Positions 41,612 to 48,433 of a stretch of 48,433 bases of DNA are shown here, one piece after another. Position 1 is the first letter of the stretch; the number at the start of each line of letters is the position of its first letter. The notes under the pieces are model-generated. The model saw nothing but the letters and a program-made list of their open reading frames with translations, searched no databases and was not told the DNA's origin. The position numbers and the translations under genes were made by a program. Origin of the DNA: Acetatifactor muris (lineage in GTDB: Bacteria > Bacillota > Clostridia > Lachnospirales > Lachnospiraceae); assembly GCA_023664365.1 (NCBI GenBank), contig JAMPFR010000020.1, forward strand, positions 1-48,433. Reading direction: 5' to 3'.

Positions 41612-42703
41612 CTAAAACCGATTCATCCAGTGAATGACATAATCCTGTTCCTCTTCCCGCATCCCGTAAAACAAAGGAATGGACAGAACCGTCTTTGCAT
41701 ACTTTTCCGTGATGGGAAAGGCCCCTTCCCGGAATCCCAGATATTGATAAGCCTCTGATAAATGAGGCGGAATAGGATAGTGGATGATGGTGCCGATTCC
41801 CTTATCCTTCAGGTATTCCGCCAGTTGATCCCGTTGGTGGGATCTGATTACAAACTGGTGCCATATATGGGTTGCGCCCTCCCTTATTTCGGGAAGTTCA
41901 AATTTTTCTCCGTCCAGCTCCCGCAGATATTTCTCACAAATATCCCGTTTTTGCGCCTCCAGTTCAGACATATGCTTAAGCCGCACCCTGAGAAGTCCCG
42001 CCTGCAGCTCGTCCAGCCGGGAATTAGTGCCGACCACTCTGTTGTAATAGCGTTTTTCACTGCCGTAATTTCGGAAAACCCGCGCATCCTCCGCAATCCT
42101 GTCATCATTTGTGACAATGGCTCCCGCATCTCCGAAGGCGCCCAGATTCTTGGAGGGATAAAATGAAAAGCAGCCGATATCTCCAAAGGTTCCCGTCATC
42201 TGACCGTTAAATTTCGCTCCGTGGGACTGTGCGCAGTCCTCCACCACACGCAGCTTGTATTTATCGGCAATTCTCATGATTTCTCCCATATTGGAGGCTT
42301 GTCCGTAGAGATGAACCGCCAGAATGGCTTTCGTCCTGGGGGTTATCTTTTCCTCCAGCTTTGACGCGTCCAGATTATAATATTCATCCGGTTCGATAAA
42401 CACGGGAGTTGCTCCGTTTATGGTAATTCCCATCACGGAAGCGATATAGGTATTGCCCTGTACCAGAACCTCGTCGCCTGCTCCGATGCCCAGAATACGA
42501 AAGGCAATCCACAGGGCGTCCAGGCCGCTGGCCAGTCCCACGCAGTGTCTGCTGCCCACATAATCGGCAAATTCCGTCTCAAAGGAGCTTACCTCCCGGC
42601 CCAGGACATACCACCCGGAACGCAGCACCTCCAGCGCTTTCTGCTCAAATTCCTGCTGATACATGTAAAATCCCCTGTCAAGGGTATTCGCCATCACATT
42701 CAT
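41612..42703 (-). CDS. DegT/DnrJ/EryC1/StrS-family sugar aminotransferase
   Basis: This 363-residue PLP enzyme normally converts a nucleotide-linked 3- or 4-keto sugar to an amino sugar. Motifs are GLASGLDALWIAF, DCAQSHGA, and the PLP lysine (about Lys185) in FYPSKNLGAFGDAG, then NSRLDELQAG. I chose the ATG at 42703, 10 bases after GGAG, over the GTG at 42712, which is almost on top of it. Next to gtrA and the GT2 gene it probably supplies an amino sugar for the glycan built here. Confidence 0.93.
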   Translation of the reverse strand: MNVMANTLDRGFYMYQQEFEQKALEVLRSGWYVLGREVSSFETEFADYVGSRHCVGLASGLDALWIAFRILGIGAGDEVLVQGNTYIASVMGITINGATPVFIEPDEYYNLDASKLEEKITPRTKAILAVHLYGQASNMGEIMRIADKYKLRVVEDCAQSHGAKFNGQMTGTFGDIGCFSFYPSKNLGAFGDAGAIVTNDDRIAEDARVFRNYGSEKRYYNRVVGTNSRLDELQAGLLRVRLKHMSELEAQKRDICEKYLRELDGEKFELPEIREGATHIWHQFVIRSHQRDQLAEYLKDKGIGTIIHYPIPPHLSEAYQYLGFREGAFPITEKYAKTVLSIPLFYGMREEEQDYVIHWMNRF

Positions 42704-42740
42704 TTTTCTCACACTCCGTTTATCTTAAATTTTTCTGTGC

Positions 42741-44408
42741 TTACCTTGCCCGGTAATAGCGGTAATATCGGCCGTCCCCCACCGGTTCGTAATTTTCGTT
42801 TACCCACTGCATGATCCAGGAGGCGTCCGGCGTCTGCATGGCTTCGGAGGACATGCTGACTGCCACCACGGTAGGGGTCTTTTCCGGATACAGCTCCAGA
42901 TATTCCAGCAGCTGTTCGTTGTAAGCGGGAACATCTATGGTTGAGTAATTGCTGATATCTGCATCTGCCAGCAGGAATTCCATGGAGTCAACCAGCCAGT
43001 CTCCTATCAGCAGCAGGGAGTCCTCCGGTGTTATAAACTGTCTGTGATCCTCTGTGTTATAAACAATCCGATGGTAGGTATTATAGTCACAGACAACACC
43101 CAGGCAGGGGCCGGATCTCACAATCGTGTCCGCCTCATATACCAGCCGGACGTCTTTCTGATTGGCATAGCCCCACACCACCAGTCCCCGGTGCAGGGCG
43201 GTCAGGCCGCAGATGAAAAACAGAAAAGTCCAAATCTGCCTTTTCCGGTGCCGGAGGGCTGCCAGGGAGACAACGCCGCCCAACACCATATAGGGAACCA
43301 TGGTAATCAGCCCCAAAGCCGTCAGCAGGCAGGTGGCCACAAAAGAACACAGGGCAAAAAGATTTCCGGCGAGCCAGAGGGTTTTCTCCGGATCGTCCAT
43401 ATCCTTATAGCAGGAACAGCTGAGAGCCATCAGCAGGGCCGGCAGAATATAAAAGGTGCAGGTCCAGTCCAGTCCGGTCTTCTTCTGCAAAAGAAGAAGG
43501 GCGGCTTCGGACACGAATAAGACAATTCCGAAGACGGAAAAAAAGTCAACGGTCTTTTTCAGCAGTCTGCGCAGCGCCCACAGCAGGAGCAGGGTAAAAG
43601 CGGCGCAGAGCAGTATCCAGGAAACGGCCACGATAATACCGTAAAAATAATTCCATGGGCTGACAACGGTTCCGCTGCTGTGGGGGTCTGAATAAAAAAT
43701 ATTTTTCAGATTCCGGATAAAGGTCCCGGGCCCTGCTTTACAGGCAAAATAGCCTGTGTAAATCCCGCCGATCAATGCGCATATGCCCGTAAACAGCCCG
43801 ATATTTTTCCACCGTTCTTTTGTTTTTAAGAACAGAATCAGAGCGGCGGGGAAATAGGCCAGCACACAGGAAGGGTAGGACAGAACCTCCAGACAGAGGA
43901 AAAGCGCCGCAAGGCACAGATACCTTCTTTTCTGCTGTTCTCTCACAAAGGCAACCAGGCACAGAAAAAGAAGAACCGAAAAACCTATCTGAAGATTTGC
44001 ATACTCCGGAAAGGGGGTCTGCTTTGCCCGAAACAGGATGAAAAACGCAGCCGCCAGCTGGGCAATGTCACTTCCCGTAACAGGTTTCAGCAGCTTATAG
44101 AGCAGAAATCCGATGACTGCAAAAAAGGCGGTACCGACAATCTGCAGATACAGCATGACTCCCGTGTAGGAGGGGACAAAGAAATGGTATATCCACATGA
44201 AAAAGTCAGTAAAGAATATGGAGGTCTGATGGGGCTCCCACATCTGCCGGAACATCCCGTCTCCCTTTAAATGCCGATAGGACATTGCCACCGCATAGGC
44301 GTTGTCAAAGCCGGTATCCGTGAAAATGCTTTTAATGCCGGCCAGAACCACTGCCGTCCATAAAAGGGTCAGGCACAATTTTTTGTGCTTTTCCAAAAAG
44401 TTTATCAT
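42741..44408 (-). CDS. Polytopic GT-C-like membrane protein, duplicate 1
   Basis: This 555-residue protein has about ten to twelve membrane segments and a soluble C-terminal domain of about 120 residues. It resembles GT-C glycosyltransferases that use lipid-linked sugars; the acidic motif FTDTGFDNAYA in the first outer loop fits the usual metal or base site. It is a close copy of the protein at 44482 (roughly 80-85% identical by eye). Differences cluster at residues 235-275 and 415-450. It starts in an ATGA overlap with a leftover piece of a GT2 gene, showing how the duplication arose. Its exact family is uncertain. Confidence 0.8.
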   Translation of the reverse strand: MINFLEKHKKLCLTLLWTAVVLAGIKSIFTDTGFDNAYAVAMSYRHLKGDGMFRQMWEPHQTSIFFTDFFMWIYHFFVPSYTGVMLYLQIVGTAFFAVIGFLLYKLLKPVTGSDIAQLAAAFFILFRAKQTPFPEYANLQIGFSVLLFLCLVAFVREQQKRRYLCLAALFLCLEVLSYPSCVLAYFPAALILFLKTKERWKNIGLFTGICALIGGIYTGYFACKAGPGTFIRNLKNIFYSDPHSSGTVVSPWNYFYGIIVAVSWILLCAAFTLLLLWALRRLLKKTVDFFSVFGIVLFVSEAALLLLQKKTGLDWTCTFYILPALLMALSCSCYKDMDDPEKTLWLAGNLFALCSFVATCLLTALGLITMVPYMVLGGVVSLAALRHRKRQIWTFLFFICGLTALHRGLVVWGYANQKDVRLVYEADTIVRSGPCLGVVCDYNTYHRIVYNTEDHRQFITPEDSLLLIGDWLVDSMEFLLADADISNYSTIDVPAYNEQLLEYLELYPEKTPTVVAVSMSSEAMQTPDASWIMQWVNENYEPVGDGRYYRYYRAR

Positions 44409-44464
44409 TTTTTCAAGTCCTTATCCTTCATTTTATCTGCGATACGGAGCGGCTGATTTCTGCG
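44405..44464 (-). pseudogene. Tail of a duplicated GT2 gene
   Basis: The 20 codons just upstream of duplicate 1 read RRNQPLRIADKMKDKDLKK and a stop, matching the end of the intact GT2 protein (ARNRPPYIVDEIKDKDSEK). Even the ATGA overlap with the following gene is kept. This is the trace of a duplication covering the GT2 3' end and the polytopic gene, after which the rest of the GT2 copy was lost. Confidence 0.8.
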
Positions 44465-44481
44465 GTATCCTGCCGCGGCGC

Positions 44482-46149
44482 TTACCTTGCACGGTAATAA
44501 CGCCAGTACCGGCCGTCTCCCACCGGTTCATAATTTTCGTTCACCCACTGCATGATCCAGGAGGCGTCGTCCACCTGTAAGCCGCCGTAGAAACAGCTGA
44601 CGGCTACCACAGTCGGTGTTTTTTCCGGATACAGCGCTAGATAGTCCAGCAGCTTTTCGTTATAAGCCGGAGTGTCTATGGTGGAATAATTGCTGATGTC
44701 CGCATCTGTCAGCATAAACTCTATTGGGTCAATCAGCCAGTTGCCCACCAGCAGCAGGGAATCCTCAGAGGTAATGAACTGATTGTGATCCTCTGTGTCA
44801 CAGGCAGTCTGATAATAGGTCATATAGTCGCTGACAATGCCCACAGAGGGCCCGGATCTGACAATGGAAATCACATCCTGTACCATCCAGATGCCGTCCT
44901 TGTTGGAATAGCCCCACACCACCAGGCCCCTGTGTACGGCCACCAGGCCGCAGACAAAGAACAGAAAAGTCCAAATCTGCTTTTTCCGGTGGCGGAGGGC
45001 AGCCAGTGAGACAACGCCGCCCAATACCATATAGGGAACCATGGTAATCAGGCCCAAGTCCGTCAAAAGCCAGGTGGAGATAAAAGAACACAGGGCAAAA
45101 AGATTTCCGGTGAGCCAGATGGTTTTTTCCGGTTCCTCCATATATTTATAGGAAGAACAGCTGAGAGCCATCAGCAGGGCCGGCAGAATATAAAAGGTGC
45201 AGGTCCAGTCCAGTCCGGTCTTCTTCTGCATAAAAAGGAAGACGACCTCGGACACAAACAAAACAATTCCGTAGACGGCAAAAAAGTCAACGGTCCTTTT
45301 CAGCAGACTGCGCAGCGCCCACAGCAGGAGCCGGGCAAAGGCAGCGCAGAGGAGTAACCAGAAAAGGGCCACGATAATACCGTAAAAATAATTTCCTGTG
45401 CTGACATAGGCTTCGCCGCTGTGGGAGTCCGAATAAAAAATATTCTGCAGATTCCGGATAAAAGTCACGGGCCCCGTTTTCCAGACAAAATAGCCTGTGT
45501 AAATCCCGCCGAACAATACGCATATGCCTGTAAACAGCCCGATATTTTTCCAACGTTCTTTTGTCTTTAAAAACAGGATCAGGGCTGCTGGGAAATAGGC
45601 CAGCAGGCAGGATGGATAGGACAGTACCTCCAGGCAGAGAAAAAGCGCCGCAAGGCAAAGATACCTTCTTTTCTGCTGTTCTCTCACAAAGGAAACCAGG
45701 CACAGAAAGAGAAGGACGGAAAACCCTATCTGCAGGTTTGCAAAATCAGGAAAGGGGGTCTGTTTTGGCCGAAACAGGATGAAAAATGCGGCTGCCAGCC
45801 GGGCGACGTCACTTCCCGCAACAGGCTTCAGCAGCCTGTAAAGCAGGACGCCGATGACTACGGAAAAAGCGGTTCCGACGATTTGCAGATACATCACTAC
45901 CCCGGTGTAGGATGGCACGAACAGGTGGTATATCCACATGAAGAAATCCGTAAAAAAGACAGAGGTCTGATGGGGTTCCCACATCTGCCGGAACATTCCG
46001 TCTCCCTTTAAGTGCCGGTAGGACATTGCCACCGTGTAGGCATTATCAAAGCCGGTATCCGTGAAAATGCTTTTAATGCCGGCCAGAACCACTGCCGCCC
46101 ATAAAAGGGACAGGCATAATTTCCTGTTCTTTTCCAAAAAGTTTATCAT
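44482..46149 (-). CDS. Polytopic GT-C-like membrane protein, duplicate 2
   Basis: This 555-residue paralogue has the same length and layout as the protein at 42741, with about ten to twelve membrane segments, FTDTGFDNAYT in the first outer loop and a C-terminal soluble part ending NYEPVGDGRYWRYYRAR. It overlaps the intact GT2 gene in ATGA and so is probably the parental copy. Changes between the copies cluster in an outer loop and in the C-terminal domain, where acceptor or donor recognition would be expected. In Gtr-type clusters this slot holds the glycan-specific transferase. The assignment is by fold and context. Confidence 0.8.
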   Translation of the reverse strand: MINFLEKNRKLCLSLLWAAVVLAGIKSIFTDTGFDNAYTVAMSYRHLKGDGMFRQMWEPHQTSVFFTDFFMWIYHLFVPSYTGVVMYLQIVGTAFSVVIGVLLYRLLKPVAGSDVARLAAAFFILFRPKQTPFPDFANLQIGFSVLLFLCLVSFVREQQKRRYLCLAALFLCLEVLSYPSCLLAYFPAALILFLKTKERWKNIGLFTGICVLFGGIYTGYFVWKTGPVTFIRNLQNIFYSDSHSGEAYVSTGNYFYGIIVALFWLLLCAAFARLLLWALRSLLKRTVDFFAVYGIVLFVSEVVFLFMQKKTGLDWTCTFYILPALLMALSCSSYKYMEEPEKTIWLTGNLFALCSFISTWLLTDLGLITMVPYMVLGGVVSLAALRHRKKQIWTFLFFVCGLVAVHRGLVVWGYSNKDGIWMVQDVISIVRSGPSVGIVSDYMTYYQTACDTEDHNQFITSEDSLLLVGNWLIDPIEFMLTDADISNYSTIDTPAYNEKLLDYLALYPEKTPTVVAVSCFYGGLQVDDASWIMQWVNENYEPVGDGRYWRYYRAR

Positions 46150-47081
46150 TTTTCCGAGTCCTTATCCTTTATTTCATCCACAATATAAGGGGGCCGGTTT
46201 CTTGCGGCGTCCAGGACTCTCCAAATATATTCACCGATAATGCCCAGCATCAGCATCAGCATTCCGAACCCGAACAGCAGTATGCACATAATGGAAGCCC
46301 AGCCGTTGGGGGGGGTATCCGTAGTAAGCTTTTCCACGAGAACGGAGATAAAAAGAACCAGCGCCGCAAGGTCAAAAATGACGCCAAGCCCCATCATCAG
46401 GCGCAGAGGCAGATAGGAAAAGCTGAAAATGGAGTCCGCCACCAGCTTTATCTTTTTGGAAAGCGTCCATCGGGACTTTCCCACTTCCCTGTCCTGACGC
46501 ACGAAATATATCATATCCGTCTTAAAGCCGACCCACATAACCTGCAGGGTAAGGGAGGAATTCCTTTCATCCAGACGCTCCAGCACCTCGATGACTTTGC
46601 GGTCTATGAGGTAACAGTCGCAGCCGCCTGCAGGCATATTTTTATTGACCATCCTGCGAACCAGTCCATAGTACATATTCGCAAAGAAAACCTTTATTCT
46701 GTTTTCCTTACGTTCTTTACGGACAGCCAGGACAACCTTATTTCCCCTTTTCCAGCTTTCGTACATTTCCAGTATGAGGGAAGAATCCTCCTGAAGATCC
46801 GCCTGCTTTGTTACCGCACAGTCTCCCGTGCATGCGGAAAGCCCTGCCAGAAGCGCTGCGTGTTCCCCGTAGTTTTTGGATAATCTCACACAGCGGATGT
46901 TTTCATCCCGCTCCCGAAGCAGGTTCATGATCTCCCAGGAATTGTCGCCTGAACCGTCGTCCACAAAGACAATTTCGTAGTCGCCCAGCCTGTCCAGTAT
47001 TTTAGCCTTCATATCTTCATATAAAAGCTCCAGTGTGTCAGAATTATAATATACCGGCACTACAATAGAAATTTTACTCAT
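46146..47081 (-). CDS. GT2 glycosyltransferase (GtrB/DPM-like)
   Basis: This 311-residue enzyme probably loads a sugar from a nucleotide donor onto a polyprenyl phosphate. The GT-A domain has ISIVVPVYYNSDTL, VDDGSGDNS, KNYGEHAALLAG, the DXD-like QADLQED, and the RQDREVGKSRW switch. Two C-terminal membrane segments (about 230-295) anchor it. It has its own promoter and starts the minus-strand run. A tract of eight C (46308-46315, about codons 256-258) lies between the two membrane segments; it is in frame, but a slip would remove the C-terminal anchor. A copy of its tail survives at 44405. Confidence 0.93.
   Translation of the reverse strand: MSKISIVVPVYYNSDTLELLYEDMKAKILDRLGDYEIVFVDDGSGDNSWEIMNLLRERDENIRCVRLSKNYGEHAALLAGLSACTGDCAVTKQADLQEDSSLILEMYESWKRGNKVVLAVRKERKENRIKVFFANMYYGLVRRMVNKNMPAGGCDCYLIDRKVIEVLERLDERNSSLTLQVMWVGFKTDMIYFVRQDREVGKSRWTLSKKIKLVADSIFSFSYLPLRLMMGLGVIFDLAALVLFISVLVEKLTTDTPPNGWASIMCILLFGFGMLMLMLGIIGEYIWRVLDAARNRPPYIVDEIKDKDSEK
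46308..46315 (-). repeat. Eight-C homopolymer in the GT2 gene
   Basis: The coding strand has ACC-CCC-CCC-A at the codons for Thr-Pro-Pro. It is the same length as the G8 tract that splits the glucosyltransferase gene at 32021, but here the frame is intact. Confidence 0.85.
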
Positions 47082-47138
47082 GGAAAAAATTCTCCCGTTT
47101 CCTTTTTGGCAGGCAAAAGCCTACTGACTGCCCAGTCT

Positions 47139-47167
47139 ATTATACTGCCTTTTTATAAAGAAAGCAA
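47139..47167 (-). promoter_or_regulatory. Promoter of the glycan run
   Basis: On the minus strand TTGCTT and TATAAT are 17 bases apart, about 60 bp before the GT2 start codon. Confidence 0.65.
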
Positions 47168-47171
47168 TGCC

Positions 47172-48296
47172 TCACCCCTGATATTCACAGAAGCCCTGCT
47201 CCATATGGAGGGTGTCCAGAAGTACTTTTCCGCCGGGCGTCCTGCGGAAAATCTGTACCGTTCCCACAGCGGCCCCGCCTGCCATGAGAGGACGGCGGGA
47301 TACCAGTCCCTCCGGGCTTTCGTATTTCATCCGCAGCATTTGTTTCTTGGTGCAGCTGCCGGAAATTTTTATAACTGCGGTTTTGTTTTTTGCGATAATA
47401 TGCCAGATATAGCGCTTATTGGTTTCCTTTTTTTCCCATTTGCAGCGGGACAGCAGGAAAGGCCGGAAGCCGAAGCAGAAATCCTCTCCGGTGTAGGTCA
47501 GCTGAATCATGAGCCTGCGCCGCAGGGGAAGGAAGAAAAATCTGGGAAAGCAGCCGTTAATTGCCAGGCAGGAGTGGCGAAGGGTCCTGCCGGTGTGATC
47601 GCTGGTGAGTCTGCCGCAGGCAAACTGCATCCAGGGCCGATTGAAGTTCCGCCCCCAGTGCTTGTCAGAGTAACCGCAGCTTGTATCGGGGCTGACGTCA
47701 TAGACTGTGCCGTCCAGAGTTACCGTGCCTCTGAAAAAGCTCTTGATTCCCTCGCCGTGCCAGTAGCTGTCCAGAGCGTTGAATGCCTGAAACAGGGGAC
47801 TTGCCAGAAGGCCTGTGTGGCAGGCCACGGCCTTGTATACCTCCAGATCCCATTCCATAGTGCCTGCATCGCTCATAAAGGAGCGGTGGCGGGCCTCCTC
47901 CTCTGTCACATCCACATAGCCCCGGATGCGTTCCTCACTGTAAAAGCAGTCTTCCACCTGCATTACCAGAGGGCCGGTGGTGGCCTTCAGAGAGGAAACA
48001 GGGAAAAATGCGTGAAGCTGCCTGCCGTCGTCTCCCCGGCTGTCAGGGAAAACGCCTGCCTTTACGCAGACATAAGAGGGCTTCATGCCCCTTTTTTTAT
48101 AGTAAGGATGCTGGCCGAGAATGGGCTGTTCGCCGCCCAGGCCGGGATTTATCACCAGAAATTCAACAAAAAAAGTGCGAACTTCACCTGTGTCCGCACA
48201 CGTTCCGGAAAAGGAATGAAACCAGCGCATGTAACCTCGCTTAGCCAGAGGGCCTCGCAGCAGATATGCGTTTCTTGTCAAATCGGACAAATTCAT
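47172..48296 (-). CDS. Tocopherol-cyclase/AttH-like protein
   Basis: This is a 374-residue, mostly beta-strand protein. GYSDKHWGRNFNRPWMQFACG resembles, in its first half, the YxEKxWG motif of the tocopherol cyclase and AttH/CrtC lipocalin-like superfamily; RGPLAKRGYMRWFHSF near the N-terminus and FFVEFLVINPGL fit bacterial members. No signal peptide or membrane segment is evident. The ATG at 48296 is 10 bases after GGGAG; the frame is open to 48362. It has its own consensus promoter. Members handle isoprenoid-like hydrophobic molecules in plants, but the bacterial role is unknown. It may or may not relate to the glycan genes next door. Confidence 0.7.
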   Translation of the reverse strand: MNLSDLTRNAYLLRGPLAKRGYMRWFHSFSGTCADTGEVRTFFVEFLVINPGLGGEQPILGQHPYYKKRGMKPSYVCVKAGVFPDSRGDDGRQLHAFFPVSSLKATTGPLVMQVEDCFYSEERIRGYVDVTEEEARHRSFMSDAGTMEWDLEVYKAVACHTGLLASPLFQAFNALDSYWHGEGIKSFFRGTVTLDGTVYDVSPDTSCGYSDKHWGRNFNRPWMQFACGRLTSDHTGRTLRHSCLAINGCFPRFFFLPLRRRLMIQLTYTGEDFCFGFRPFLLSRCKWEKKETNKRYIWHIIAKNKTAVIKISGSCTKKQMLRMKYESPEGLVSRRPLMAGGAAVGTVQIFRRTPGGKVLLDTLHMEQGFCEYQG

Positions 48297-48333
48297 CAGG
48301 CATGTTCTCCCACATTTCGTTGCAACTTCCGTA

Positions 48334-48362
48334 ATTATACCACAATATGTAGTAAATGACAA
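48334..48362 (-). promoter_or_regulatory. Promoter of the tocopherol-cyclase-like gene
   Basis: On the minus strand TTGTCA and TATAAT are 17 bases apart. It lies just inside the right terminal inverted repeat. Confidence 0.7.
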
Positions 48363-48379
48363 TAGTGTCGGGGAAAATG

Positions 48380-48428
48380 CAGCCTTGAAAGGAAAATTCT
48401 GTTATGGCCTGCTCCGGATGCCTCATAT
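48380..48428. repeat. Terminal inverted repeat, right copy
   Basis: Exact reverse complement of bases 1-49. It lies upstream of the promoter of the last gene, so both copies point inwards from the window ends. Confidence 0.9.
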
Positions 48429-48433
48429 CTTTC

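Noticed and set aside
47106-48359. A 417-codon plus-strand open frame
   Set aside because: It overlaps the tocopherol-cyclase-like gene on the other strand, which has a promoter, a ribosome binding site and family motifs; the plus frame has none.
48241-48426. Minus-strand frame sharing its first 16 residues with the frame starting at base 3
   Set aside because: The shared residues are just the translated terminal inverted repeat; no ribosome binding site precedes either start.

Overview
The window looks like chromosomal DNA from a Lachnospiraceae-type gut Clostridium (Bacillota). The signs are roughly 50% GC, strong AGGAGG-type ribosome binding sites, TTGACA/TATAAT promoters, Rrf2 and zinc-ribbon proteins typical of that family, and a mix of glycan-degrading and surface-glycan genes. 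No tRNA, rRNA, CRISPR array, complete insertion sequence or phage module is visible. All family names come from recognising motifs in the translations; no database search was possible.

Layout. 1-9.6 kb: carbohydrate use. It holds a HAD phosphatase, a GH13 oligo-1,6-glucosidase, a LacI regulator, a glycogen-debranching-type enzyme coupled to a Cof-type HAD phosphatase, a GH28 pectinase-like enzyme behind a palindrome-rich leader, and an AAC(3)-like acetyltransferase followed by a deleted DUF4910 aminopeptidase gene. 9.9-15 kb: an operon-like run of a circularly permuted ATP-grasp, an alpha-E protein, a transglutaminase-like protein and two M14/AstE-type proteins, the second without its zinc ligands. 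I regard this as one of the two most interesting loci. 15-19 kb: sulfur amino acid genes (Rrf2 regulator, trans-sulfuration enzyme, MalY/PatB-type lyase, cysK). 19-21 kb: a gene graveyard with a degraded reading frame, an internally deleted AlbA_2/ATPase-type regulator and a peptidase tail. 21-31 kb: mostly housekeeping (HD protein, sialate O-acetylesterase, XRE regulator, truA, lspA, arcC, aroA with an in-frame minisatellite) and metNIQ followed by a second Rrf2 gene.

31.4-48.4 kb: cell surface. A GtrIII-like membrane glucosyltransferase is split at a G8 tract, which suggests phase variation. It is followed by a perfect promoter with a terminator about 77 nt beyond it, then a five-gene cassette: zinc-ribbon membrane protein, ABC ATPase, two ABC-2 permeases, and a second zinc-ribbon membrane protein with TPR and YD-like repeats. 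On the minus strand lies a Gtr-like glycan locus: a GT2 glycosyltransferase with a C8 tract, two tandem 555-residue polytopic proteins that arose by duplication, a DegT aminotransferase and GtrA. Last is a tocopherol-cyclase/AttH-like gene. A perfect 49-bp inverted repeat sits at the two extreme ends of the window.

Coding minisatellites recur (AroA, both zinc-ribbon membrane proteins, a small zinc-ribbon protein), as do G/C homopolymers in glycosyltransferase genes. Together these suggest that replication slippage is an active source of variation here.
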